64,000 nt of DNA, taken from NCBI GenBank assembly GCA_041687435.1, contig JAWLBX010000008.1:1-64000 (forward strand). Reading direction: 5' to 3'. Numbering within the stretch: the stretch's first letter is position 1; each line of letters begins with the position of its first letter. Source of the stretch: JACKII01 sp041687435. Its GTDB lineage: Bacteria > Pseudomonadota > Alphaproteobacteria > Bin95. Of the stretch, positions 53,297 to 61,513 are shown piece by piece. The translations under genes were made by a program, and so were the position numbers. The notes below the pieces were generated by a model. It saw only the letters and a program-made list of their open reading frames with translations, made no database searches and had not been told where the DNA came from.

Positions 53297-54116
53297 CCAG
53301 TCCCCGGCTGAGGAATCGTTTCTGTCTTGCCTGCCTGATCTCAAGTCCTGGGGCGTCGAAGCGGTCACGCTCGTCTACGTGATCCAGGTCGGCTATGGGC
53401 AAGGCGCGGGATACGGCCACGAAGACGAGTTCAAGACATGGCTGGAAGAGGGCGCCGGGCCGCTCCGTGAGGCGGGATTGAACGTCACGACTTCGATTAG
53501 GGCCACTGGCGATCCGGCGGATGAATTACTGGCTGTCGCCAAGGCGGAGGGCGCCGATCTCGTCGTGGTCGGCTCGCGCAGCCACAACTTCCTCTACGAG
53601 GTATTCCTCGGCAGTGTCGCCAGGGAGGTCATCCGCAAGTCAGAACTGCCGGTCCTGATTGAGCACCTGGAGCCCACCCAGGCCGGCCAGGCCGAAACTT
53701 GCGCCGCTGTCTGCAGTCGTGCCCTGGACCGCATATTGCTTGCAACAGACTTGTCAGATCAGTCCAGATCGGCGGAAGATGCCGCCATGCAATTCGCGGC
53801 AAGGGCCGGCCAGGTCGATTGCCTGACCATTCTGGCGAAAGATGCCAGCCAGAACGAGCGGCGGGCGGCCAAAGAAGGACATGAAGATCTCGTCCGGCGG
53901 ATTGGAGACGGTGGCGGCAAGGCTGGCTCCAGGATCGAGCAGGGCGACGCTGCCGAGACCATTGCGCATCTGGCGAAGACGGGAGATTATTCGCTGATCA
54001 TCGTCGGCAAGCATGGCCAGAACTGGGTTGAGGGCAAGATTATCGGCAGCACGGCAGCCAGGCTCTGCGAAATCGCCCGGCGCCCGGTGCTGATGGTGCC
54101 ATTGCAGAAGGAATAA
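53268..54116 (+). CDS. Tandem universal stress protein (UspA domains)
   Basis: 282 aa with two Usp domains (about 1-150 and 155-282). The first ends with ADLVVVGSRSHNFLYEVFLGS, a G-2x-G-9x-G(S/T)-like ATP loop; the second has YSLIIVGKHGQNWVEGKIIGS. The start ATG lies inside the arsC-VOC gene, in a different frame, so translation is coupled. Usp genes are known companions of arsenic clusters, but their role there is unproven. It could sense ATP or stress and modulate the oxidase or reductase. Confidence 0.88.
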   Translation: MFKKGLVGVDQSPAEESFLSCLPDLKSWGVEAVTLVYVIQVGYGQGAGYGHEDEFKTWLEEGAGPLREAGLNVTTSIRATGDPADELLAVAKAEGADLVVVGSRSHNFLYEVFLGSVAREVIRKSELPVLIEHLEPTQAGQAETCAAVCSRALDRILLATDLSDQSRSAEDAAMQFAARAGQVDCLTILAKDASQNERRAAKEGHEDLVRRIGDGGGKAGSRIEQGDAAETIAHLAKTGDYSLIIVGKHGQNWVEGKIIGSTAARLCEIARRPVLMVPLQKE

Positions 54117-54287
54117 CGGGGAATGCTGGAATATTCCGTCCACGCCAAACGCATCGTCAGCCATGGCAGTCTCGCCGCCACGAAGTTTGCATTGAGATTT
54201 TGCAAGATATTGAGCCAAAACTGGCGGCAATATGGAGAGCCAGGTTGGGCCGACACGACAACAGCGAAGTAAGGCAGGAGGAACGCC

Positions 54288-54809
54288 ATGAAATGCAGCC
54301 GTCTGGTCGAAGTGGGGCGACGTCAGTTTCTGCGCGGGAGTCTCATAGCCTCCGCCGGGGTCGCGGCGGCGACGGTCGCCGGGGCGGGCGCGGCCAAAGC
54401 CCAAGCGGCGCTGGCCCGTGTCGAATATCCGGCAAACAGGCTCGCAAATATTGCGGATCTGACCGTGAATGAGCCTCTGGATGTGACGTATCCGGATGCC
54501 GACAGTCCTGGAATGCTGCTCAAGCTGGGAGAGCCGGTCGAGGGTGGGGTCGGGCCGGATGGCGATATCGTGGCCTACTCCGTGCTGTGTCCGCACAAGG
54601 GATGGTTCCTGATGTACAATGCGCAGGATCGGACCCTGAACTGTCCCGGCCATTATTCGCGGTTTGATGCCGAGGGCGGCGGCCAGCAGGTTTGGGGACA
54701 TGCCACGCAGAACTTGCCGCAATTCGTGCTGCGCGTGGATGACGCCGGCGATATTTACGCCGAGGGCGTGGACGAGTTGATCTTCGGCCGCCTGTCGAAC
54801 GTGCTCTGA
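54288..54809 (+). CDS. aioB: Arsenite oxidase small (Rieske) subunit
   Basis: 173 aa. A twin-arginine signal (GRRQFLRGSL, Arg11-Arg12) sends the folded AioAB complex to the periplasm. The Rieske [2Fe-2S] ligands are Cys101 and His103 (CPHKGW) and Cys119 and His122 (CPGHYS). The extra disulfide cysteines of bc1-type Rieske proteins are replaced by Trp106 and Tyr123, which should lower the redox potential. GGCAGGAGG precedes the ATG. It is 13 bases before aioA, as in known aio operons. Confidence 0.95.
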   Translation: MKCSRLVEVGRRQFLRGSLIASAGVAAATVAGAGAAKAQAALARVEYPANRLANIADLTVNEPLDVTYPDADSPGMLLKLGEPVEGGVGPDGDIVAYSVLCPHKGWFLMYNAQDRTLNCPGHYSRFDAEGGGQQVWGHATQNLPQFVLRVDDAGDIYAEGVDELIFGRLSNVL

Positions 54810-54822
54810 GGGAGGAAGACCA

Positions 54823-57354
54823 GTGGCCTACAAAAGACAGATCGACCGTCTGCCGATCGTTCCCGCGGATGCGAATGAGCATAACGCCGTTTGCCACTAC
54901 TGCATCGTCGGATGCGGTTACAAGGCATACACATGGCCGATGAACAAACAGGGCGGCACCGCCCCCAGCCAGAACAAGTTCGGAGTCGATCTCAGCCAGC
55001 AGCAATATCAAGACACCGAGGCGTGGTACGCGCCGTCGATGTACAACATCGTCAAGCAAAACGGCCGTGACGTGCATCTTGTCGTCAAGCCAGACGTGGA
55101 TTGTGTCGTAAATTCCGGTCTCGGCTCGGTGCGCGGCGCGCGGATGGCGGAAAACCACCCGTCTGCCGTGACGGGCACACAGCAGCAGCGGCTGACCGAT
55201 CCGCTGGTCTGGCGCTATGGCAGCTACCAGCCGACAAGTTGGGAAGATGCGTTCGACCTTGTTGCGCGGGTCACGGCGCGGATCGTGGCGGAAAACGGCG
55301 AAGACGACCTTATTGTTTCCATGTTCGATCATGGCGGCTCTGGCGGCGGCTACGAGAACACCTGGGCTACGGGAAAGCTCTATTTCGGTTCGATGAAGGT
55401 CAAGAATGTCCGCATCCACAACCGACCGGCCTACAATTCGGAAGTTCATGCCACCCGCGATATGGGCATCGGTGAGCTGAACAACGCCTACGCGGACGCG
55501 GGTCTCGCGGATACGCTGGTGGCCTGGGGCTGCAACCCGCTGGAATGCCAGACGAACTACTTCCTCAACCACTGGATCCCGAACCTTCAGGGCATCACGC
55601 AATCCCGCAAGGAAGAGTTGATGCCGGATGAGGCGCATCCGCCGGCGCGCATCGTCTTTGTCGACCCGCGGCGGACCGTTTCGGTCAATGCGGCGGAGCA
55701 GGCAGCCGGGCGCGAAAACGTACTGCATCTGGCGATCAAGTCGGGCACCGACTTGGCGCTGGCCAATGCGATTTTCACCCATATCGTCGATCAAGGCTGG
55801 CACGACCAAGCATTCATTGAGGCCAGCACTCTGCGCGACGCCAAGGATCGCCCGCCGCTCTTCCCCGCGCGTGGCGTGGCCGACGGGCAGCCGGGTCATC
55901 TGTCGAGCTTCGAGGATGCGGTCGACGCCAATCGGATGTCGCTGGCGGAGGCCGCAAAGATCTGCGGCGTGCCGGCGGAGGATATTCGCAAGGCCGCCGA
56001 ATGGATCGCCAAACCGAAAGAGGGCGGATCGCGCCGGCGGACCATGATCGGCTACGAGAAGGGCATCATCTGGGGCAACGACAACTACCGCACCAACGGC
56101 GCCATCGTGAACATCGCGTTGGCCACACACAACATCGGCCAGATGGGCGGTGGTTGCGTTCGCATGGGCGGCCACCAGGAAGGGTATTTCCGCCCCGGCG
56201 AATCCCATGTCGGGCGTCCGGCCGCGTATGTCGATCAGCTGCTGATCAACGGCAAGGGTGGCGTGCACCATGTCTGGGACTGCAACCAGTACCGCACGAC
56301 GCTGAACGCGACCGAGTTCAAGCGCGCTTACAACCGCCGTACCAACATGGTGAAAGAGGCGATGGACGCCGTCGCCGGCGGCGGCCGCGAGGCGCTGGTC
56401 GATGCCATCGTGGTGGCGATCAAGCAGGGCGGCCTTTTCGCCGTAAATGTCGACATCATCCACAACGAGATGGGCAAGCAGGCGCATGTGGTGCTGCCCG
56501 GCGCACAGCAGGGTGAGATGAACCTCACCTCAATGAATGGCGAACGGCGCATGCGGCTGGCGGAGAAATACATGGACCCGCCGGGCAACGCCAAGCCCGA
56601 TTGCCTGATTGCCGCCGGCATTGCACAGCACATGGGCCGCGTGCTGGGAGAAATGGGGCTGGAGACCTATGCCGGACAGTTCGAGGGCTATGACTGGCGG
56701 ACAGAAGAAGACGCGTTCATCGATGGCTACCAGAGTGCCAATCCGGACGTGACCTATGGCCGCCTGCGCGCCATGGGGACAAACGGCTTTCAGGAACCGC
56801 CGCAGGGCGTCGATGACAATGACCGCATCATTGGCACCGAGCGGCTCTATGCCAACGGCATGTTCTCGACCGATGACGGCAAGGCACGTTTCATGGCCGG
56901 GCCATGGCGTGGTCAGGTAACGCCGGGCAAGGCGGTGGAGATGGACAAGTTCCCCTTCTTCATCAACAACGGCCGCTCCAACCTGAATTGGCAGAACTGG
57001 TTTTTGGATCAGGACAACGACTTTGTCCTTGACCGCTGGCCCTATCCCTTCATTGAGATGCACCCCGCCGACATGGCGGACCGCGGCATCACCGCAGGCG
57101 ATCTGGTCGAAGTCTTCAACGACAATGGCGCCACGCAGGCGATGGCCTATCCTACCGATACGGCCCGGCGCGGAGAGACCTTCATGCTCTTCGGCAGCCC
57201 GCGGGGCACACATGGCAACATCGTTAACGAGGGCGTGAACGAGTTGATCATCCCGGTCTACAAGCAGGCCTGGGCGGATATCCGCAAGATCAGCGACACG
57301 CCGATGGTCGCGCGCGGCATCTCCTTCAAGTCGAAGGAATTCAGTTTCGGATAG
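54823..57354 (+). CDS. aioA: Arsenite oxidase large molybdopterin subunit
   Basis: 843 aa. It oxidises arsenite to arsenate at a bis-molybdopterin centre. The [3Fe-4S] cluster is held by Cys24, Cys27 and Cys31 (CHYCIVGC). The spacing and the absence of a fourth Cys are diagnostic for AioA and separate it from ArrA and formate dehydrogenases. MFDHGGSGGGYENTWATGK and HNRPAYNSEVHATRDMG lie in the cofactor funnel. It has no signal of its own; export relies on the Tat signal of AioB. The start is GTG at 54823 after GGAGGAAG. No cytochrome c or AioX/S/R gene is adjacent. Confidence 0.96.
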   Translation: MAYKRQIDRLPIVPADANEHNAVCHYCIVGCGYKAYTWPMNKQGGTAPSQNKFGVDLSQQQYQDTEAWYAPSMYNIVKQNGRDVHLVVKPDVDCVVNSGLGSVRGARMAENHPSAVTGTQQQRLTDPLVWRYGSYQPTSWEDAFDLVARVTARIVAENGEDDLIVSMFDHGGSGGGYENTWATGKLYFGSMKVKNVRIHNRPAYNSEVHATRDMGIGELNNAYADAGLADTLVAWGCNPLECQTNYFLNHWIPNLQGITQSRKEELMPDEAHPPARIVFVDPRRTVSVNAAEQAAGRENVLHLAIKSGTDLALANAIFTHIVDQGWHDQAFIEASTLRDAKDRPPLFPARGVADGQPGHLSSFEDAVDANRMSLAEAAKICGVPAEDIRKAAEWIAKPKEGGSRRRTMIGYEKGIIWGNDNYRTNGAIVNIALATHNIGQMGGGCVRMGGHQEGYFRPGESHVGRPAAYVDQLLINGKGGVHHVWDCNQYRTTLNATEFKRAYNRRTNMVKEAMDAVAGGGREALVDAIVVAIKQGGLFAVNVDIIHNEMGKQAHVVLPGAQQGEMNLTSMNGERRMRLAEKYMDPPGNAKPDCLIAAGIAQHMGRVLGEMGLETYAGQFEGYDWRTEEDAFIDGYQSANPDVTYGRLRAMGTNGFQEPPQGVDDNDRIIGTERLYANGMFSTDDGKARFMAGPWRGQVTPGKAVEMDKFPFFINNGRSNLNWQNWFLDQDNDFVLDRWPYPFIEMHPADMADRGITAGDLVEVFNDNGATQAMAYPTDTARRGETFMLFGSPRGTHGNIVNEGVNELIIPVYKQAWADIRKISDTPMVARGISFKSKEFSFG

Positions 57355-57508
57355 TTCCGGCGCCCGGCTGGCCTGGGCAGGGCGACCGAAATGGCGGCGC
57401 GAAAGCGATTGGGTCCGCTTTAAACCTCGGTTGCACTGGGTGAGGAACTGGAACGACAGTGAATATGGCGTTCCTGCGGCGACATCGCGCCCGGTCCAGA
57501 GAGGGCTT

Positions 57509-58849
57509 TCAGATCGTCGTCGTCGCCGTCGGCAGCCGGACCCGGGCCTCGAAGCCATCCGCTGCGCCCGGCCTCGGTGAAACAAGGGTGAGCCTGCTTC
57601 CGGTTCGCTTCGCGATTGCCCAAACGATATAGAGGCCGAGCCCGTTGCCGTCTGCCCCATGCCCGCCGTGTTGGAAGCGGTCTGTCAGGCGGGCCAGACG
57701 ATCCGGCCCGACGACCGGTCCGTCATTCGCGACAATCAACTCGCCCTCCGGCGTCAGCGTCACCTCGACCGCCCGTCCGCTGCTGCCATGGCGAAGCGCG
57801 TTCTCGACGAGGTTGCGGCAGAGGATGCCGAGCGCGTCGGGGTCGAGGGATGACAGGACCGGGGCCTTGGGCAGATATAGCGCGATGTCCGGAGCCTCTG
57901 GCCCGCGTGCCATGTCCTCGATCACAATGCGCACGGCCGCTCGCATATCCGCAACATGGTCCGACTGCAATCGCCCACCCTCGGCCCGGGCAAGTTGCAG
58001 CAGGCGTTCGGTGCGGCGGGTAAGCCGTTTCAAGGTCTCTTCGATATCGGCTGCGCGCTGCGCTGCCGCCTTGTCCGCGGTTTCGGACCGGAGCCGCTGT
58101 GCCTGTGCGATGGCCCCCGCGAGCGGTGTCCGCAACTCGTGCGCGGCATTGGCAGCGAAACTCCGCTCCGCCTCGAAAGCCTCACGCAGCCGATCCAGCA
58201 GGGCATTGAGCGTCGTCGCCAGCGGATTGATTTCCGCGGGAAGGTCGTCTGCGGGAACCGGGGAGAGATCCCGCGCGCCGCGCGCCTCCAGCCTTGCCCG
58301 GAACCGGCGCAAGGGATCGAGGCTCAGACGAACGGCGACCACGATCGCCGCCAGTGCGACCGGAAGGACAATCAGCAGCGGCAAGCCGAGACCCAGCTGG
58401 ATCTCCCGAGCGACCGCCGCGCGATGGTCTAGCGGTTCGGCGACGGTTATGCGGATCGTTCCCTGGAGCGCCGCGTCGCTGTATAGCCGATGGGTGGCGG
58501 TTTGGCGGAAGCCGCGCCCGCCCCATGGTGGGAACACGGCCGGGTCTGCCGCGTGCGATTGCAGCAGAATGCGGGCCTCGGCATCGCGCACGACATAGGT
58601 GAAAAACTCGTCGTGCTCCCGGATCGGCGCGAGCCTCTGGGTGACGCCTTCGTCCTCCCGCCCGACGATGTCGACGACGGCAAGCGGCAGGATGCGTTCG
58701 GCGGTTTCGCGCAGGGCGGAATCGAAGACTTCGTCCATCTCGCCCCGCACAATGACGGCTGTGATCGTGGCGGCGAGGAGCCACAGGAGCGTCAGCACCA
58801 GGCCGATTGACAGCCCGAGGTGCGCTTGAAGGCTTCGCGGCAGCCTCAT
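57509..58849 (-). CDS. Sensor histidine kinase (QseC/PmrB-like)
   Basis: 446 aa. Two membrane segments (about 10-33 and 155-180) bracket a periplasmic sensor of about 120 residues. The HAMP region is followed by the H-box SFAANAAHELRTPLAGAIAQ. The N-box is LCRNLVENALRHG and the G-boxes are LIVANDGPVVG and GADGNGLGLYIVWAIA. The start overlaps the regulator stop by 4 bases. The pair is transcribed away from the PepSY/reductase genes and is probably their regulator; it does not resemble AioS. Confidence 0.9.
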   Translation of the reverse strand: MRLPRSLQAHLGLSIGLVLTLLWLLAATITAVIVRGEMDEVFDSALRETAERILPLAVVDIVGREDEGVTQRLAPIREHDEFFTYVVRDAEARILLQSHAADPAVFPPWGGRGFRQTATHRLYSDAALQGTIRITVAEPLDHRAAVAREIQLGLGLPLLIVLPVALAAIVVAVRLSLDPLRRFRARLEARGARDLSPVPADDLPAEINPLATTLNALLDRLREAFEAERSFAANAAHELRTPLAGAIAQAQRLRSETADKAAAQRAADIEETLKRLTRRTERLLQLARAEGGRLQSDHVADMRAAVRIVIEDMARGPEAPDIALYLPKAPVLSSLDPDALGILCRNLVENALRHGSSGRAVEVTLTPEGELIVANDGPVVGPDRLARLTDRFQHGGHGADGNGLGLYIVWAIAKRTGSRLTLVSPRPGAADGFEARVRLPTATTTI

Positions 58850-59505
58850 GGACGGCCCAACCGGTAGCCCATGCCGCGTTCGGTCTCAATGACGGCGCTT
58901 CCCAGCTTCTTGCGCAGGCGGCTGACATGGACCTCGATGGTGTTGCTCTCTACCTCGGCATCGAAGGCGTAGAGCTTTTCTTCCAGTTGCGCCTTCGAGA
59001 GAAGCTGACCGGGGCGCGACAGGAACGCTTCGAACAGGGCCCATTCGCGTGCCGTCAGCTGGACGGGCTTGCCCTCCCGGCGGACACTACGCGCCGCGAG
59101 ATCGACCTCGAGCGGCCCGTGGGTCACGATCGGGTTCGGGTTTCCGGAGTAGCGCCGCGCCACCGAGCCAATCCGGGCAGAAAGTTCGGCAAGGTCGAAC
59201 GGTTTCACGAGATAATCGTCAGCGCCCGCGTTCAGCCCCTCGATCCTGTCCGATACTTGGTCGAGCGCGGTCAGGATGATGACGGGGGTCACGTCACCAC
59301 GCGCGCGGCGGCCCTTCAGGAAGCCGATTCCGCGTCCGTCCGGCAACATCAGGTCAAGCAGGATCAGGTCGTAGGACGTACCGCGCACAGCGTCGCCTGC
59401 CGCATCCAGTCGGGTGACCCAGTCCACCGATTGGCCGTCGCCGGCGATCTGGTCGCGCACCGCGGCGCCCAGAACCGTGTCGTCCTCAATCAGCAGGATG
59501 CGCAT
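58846..59505 (-). CDS. OmpR-family response regulator (QseB/PmrA-like)
   Basis: 219 aa. Receiver domain: acidic pocket IEDD near residue 6, phospho-accepting Asp51 in LILLDLMLPDGRGIGF, and KPFD with the conserved Lys. The winged-helix domain has LTAREWALFEAFLSRPGQLLS and NTIEVHVSRLRKKLGS. It binds DNA as a dimer on direct repeats; a matching pair lies in the 144-base divergent gap to the first PepSY gene. It is the first gene of the regulator-kinase operon. Confidence 0.93.
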   Translation of the reverse strand: MRILLIEDDTVLGAAVRDQIAGDGQSVDWVTRLDAAGDAVRGTSYDLILLDLMLPDGRGIGFLKGRRARGDVTPVIILTALDQVSDRIEGLNAGADDYLVKPFDLAELSARIGSVARRYSGNPNPIVTHGPLEVDLAARSVRREGKPVQLTAREWALFEAFLSRPGQLLSKAQLEEKLYAFDAEVESNTIEVHVSRLRKKLGSAVIETERGMGYRLGRP

Positions 59506-59548
59506 CGCTGTTTCGCTCCTCTCGTGATGACCCTTTGTGATTTGTCTG

Positions 59549-59567
59549 GCTGACGCAAAGCTGACGC
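59549..59567 (+). promoter_or_regulatory. Candidate response-regulator direct repeat before PepSY gene 1
   Basis: GCTGACGC at 59549-59556 is repeated exactly at 59560-59567, an 11-base phase (one helical turn) typical of OmpR/PhoB-family sites. An inverted copy (CGTCAGC) lies at about 59594. The site sits between the divergent regulator and PepSY genes, where autoregulation and target activation would meet. Confidence 0.55.
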
Positions 59568-59649
59568 TGGCGGTCGATCCCCTTCAGGCTCTCGTCAGCT
59601 TCGCCGCGCATAACCTGCATCAAGCTGGTCGCAATCGGGAGTTTGGCCC

Positions 59650-59985
59650 ATGACGAAGATATTGACAATTCTGGCCTTTCTCGCGGTCTTTCCGGCCGGT
59701 GCGGCACTGGCGGACGACGACTGCTTCGCTCCGATGGCGGGCTGGCAGCCGCGGCATGTGATTGCTCAGCTGGCCCAAGACAACGGCTGGACAGTGCGCC
59801 GCATCAAGATCGACGACGGTTGTTACGAGATCGATGGCCGCGACACCGACGGGCGTCGGATCGAGGTGACGGTCCATCCAGCCACGCTCCAGGTGATCGA
59901 GTTCGAATACGAGGACGATGATGACGATGACGATGACGATGACGATCGTCACCATCGGGGCCGGGAGGGGCGGCGCGGTGACTGA
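59650..59985 (+). CDS. PepSY-domain periplasmic protein 1
   Basis: 111 aa. A signal peptide ends near AALA/DDDC (about residue 21). One PepSY unit follows: HVIAQLAQDNGWTVRRIKID, then YEIDGRDTDGRRIEVTVHPATLQVIEFEY. The tail is eleven consecutive Asp residues after E-Y-E, then basic residues. The Asp run is encoded by a GATGAC-type repeat (about 59915-59945), prone to slippage. It overlaps the reductase start by 8 bases. PepSY proteins beside reductases are thought to aid metal or electron handling. It is paralogous to the protein at 61514. Confidence 0.85.
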   Translation: MTKILTILAFLAVFPAGAALADDDCFAPMAGWQPRHVIAQLAQDNGWTVRRIKIDDGCYEIDGRDTDGRRIEVTVHPATLQVIEFEYEDDDDDDDDDDDRHHRGREGRRGD

Positions 59986-61339
59986 TGTCGCGGAACGCAC
60001 AGACACAGACAATGTGCGATTGGTGCCAAGCCCCCGGTCCATCTACCCGTTTCCAACCGCAGGCCACGCCCTGACCTTGATTGGGCCGATACTGGCCGCA
60101 CTTTCGTGCATAATGGTGGGGTTGCTTGGTTTCACCACTTACGTGCCCTATGGCCTGGATACTGCCATCGGCATCGCCGTTGGGGCCGCGGCCGTTGTTG
60201 CCATGAGCCAGACCCTGATCCTCGCCGCACGTCCCCGCCTGCTGGAGTCCTTGTTTGGCGGGCTCGACCGCATGTATCGGATTCACAAATGGCTGGGCAT
60301 ATCCGCATTGATCCTGATGATCCTGCACGACCAGTTCGAGCCCGATTTCGAGCGCACTGTCCGCGAGACTGGGTTGGGAGAGTTTGCCAGTGATGCGGGC
60401 GAGTTCGCCTTCAACGCGCTGCTTGTCCTGATCGCGGTTAGCTGGTTCCGGCGGCTGCCGTTCATTCCGTTGGAAATCCCCTATCAGTTGTGGCGGTTCA
60501 GCCATCGTTTCATGGGCGCGCTGTTTGCCATTGTTGTCTTTCACCAGTTCTTCGTCGACATGCCGGCCGGGGTGGATCCGCTACTCTCGGCGCTTCTGAA
60601 CGCCTTTGGCTTCGCCGGAGTCATCGCGTGGGTTCATACCGAATTTGTCGCCCCGCGGCTGCGCCGTCGGGACTTTGCGGTCAGCGGCATCAGCCGACAT
60701 GGGGATACGACAACGGTAACGCTGACGCCAAAGGCGCGCGCCATGCGCTGGCGGCCGGGGCAGTTCGCCTTTATTCGCGCGCCGGAAGCGGGATTGGCCG
60801 AGCCGCATCCTTTCACGATTTCCAGCGCCCCGCGCCCTGATGGCGCGCTGACCCTTTCCATCCGCGCGCTCGGAGGTTGGACGCGGCGCCTGCCCGGCGC
60901 CCTGCGTGAGGGAATGAGTGTTCAGGTCGAAGGCCCCTATGGCCGGTTCAACTTCCGGAAGGGTGGCGGGCGGCAGATTTGGCTGGCGGGCGGCATCGGC
61001 ATTACGCCGTTCCTCGCCTGGGCCGAGAGCCTTGCGGATACGGAGCGCCGCGACATTCACCTTGTCTATAGCGTCCGCAGCCCTGAAGAGGCGATTGGGT
61101 TGGAGACATTGCAGGCGGCGGCCGCACGCAACCCGCGGTTCAGCTTTGAGGTGGTCGCGACTGCGCGCAATGGCCGGCTGACGGCCGACCGGCTGATCGG
61201 ATCGGCCCCGTTCCCTGTCAGCGAAGCCGATCTTTGGTTCTGCGGTCCAACGGGCCTGAAAGCCGGGATCCTCAAGGGCCTGGCGGCTCTGGGGCAGACC
61301 CCACGGCGGGTACGTTTCGAACATTTCGAGTTCGCCTGA
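59978..61339 (+). CDS. Ferric-reductase-like transmembrane flavoprotein
   Basis: 453 aa from the GTG at 59978 (GGGAGGGG upstream, overlapping the PepSY stop as GTGACTGA). Six membrane segments hold haem-ligand histidines (YRIHKWLGISALILMILHDQF; WRFSHRFMGALFAIVVFHQF). The cytoplasmic part has the FAD site HPFTISSAP and the NAD(P)H site WLAGGIGITPFLAW with terminal FCGP. This is the NOX/ferric reductase layout, moving electrons from NAD(P)H across the membrane via haem b. The acceptor is unknown: ferric iron, a quinone or a periplasmic flavoprotein. Confidence 0.88.
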   Translation: MTDVAERTDTDNVRLVPSPRSIYPFPTAGHALTLIGPILAALSCIMVGLLGFTTYVPYGLDTAIGIAVGAAAVVAMSQTLILAARPRLLESLFGGLDRMYRIHKWLGISALILMILHDQFEPDFERTVRETGLGEFASDAGEFAFNALLVLIAVSWFRRLPFIPLEIPYQLWRFSHRFMGALFAIVVFHQFFVDMPAGVDPLLSALLNAFGFAGVIAWVHTEFVAPRLRRRDFAVSGISRHGDTTTVTLTPKARAMRWRPGQFAFIRAPEAGLAEPHPFTISSAPRPDGALTLSIRALGGWTRRLPGALREGMSVQVEGPYGRFNFRKGGGRQIWLAGGIGITPFLAWAESLADTERRDIHLVYSVRSPEEAIGLETLQAAAARNPRFSFEVVATARNGRLTADRLIGSAPFPVSEADLWFCGPTGLKAGILKGLAALGQTPRRVRFEHFEFA

Positions 61340-61376
61340 GGCGCAGCCCGCCGCCTTGGCGGCGGGCTGCGCCTCA
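61337..61376. terminator. Perfect 19-bp inverted repeat at the reductase stop
   Basis: Bases 61337-61355 and 61358-61376 are exact reverse complements with only two bases between. The left arm starts with the reductase stop codon TGA. The hairpin is very GC-rich. No T run follows, so it would act as a stem that blocks polymerase or 3' decay, or as a bidirectional stop, rather than as a classic terminator. Confidence 0.6.
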
Positions 61377-61415
61377 GCGCCCGCTACGCCCCGCCATCCC
61401 GGCCGGGCGTTTTTG

Positions 61416-61459
61416 TTCCTGACGGCAAGCTGAAGCGGGAATCGCCGTGCCGTCAGGAA
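61416..61459 (+). promoter_or_regulatory. Repeat-rich regulatory site before PepSY gene 2
   Basis: CTGACGG (61419-61425) and CTGAAGC (61430-61436) are spaced by 11 bases, the same phase and core as before PepSY gene 1. The first also forms part of a perfect 12-bp inverted repeat (61416-61427 with 61448-61459, 20 bases apart). It may be a regulator site, a hairpin, or both. Confidence 0.45.
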
Positions 61460-61513
61460 GCCCTCAGGTTGGATCTCCAGATTGGCTTCAGCAGACGAAA
61501 AGGAGACCCTGCC

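Noticed and set aside
57509..59505. The two-component system beside aioA as AioS/AioR
   Set aside because: AioR is an NtrC-type activator with an AAA domain. This regulator is a short OmpR type, transcribed toward aioA's end and divergent from the PepSY genes.
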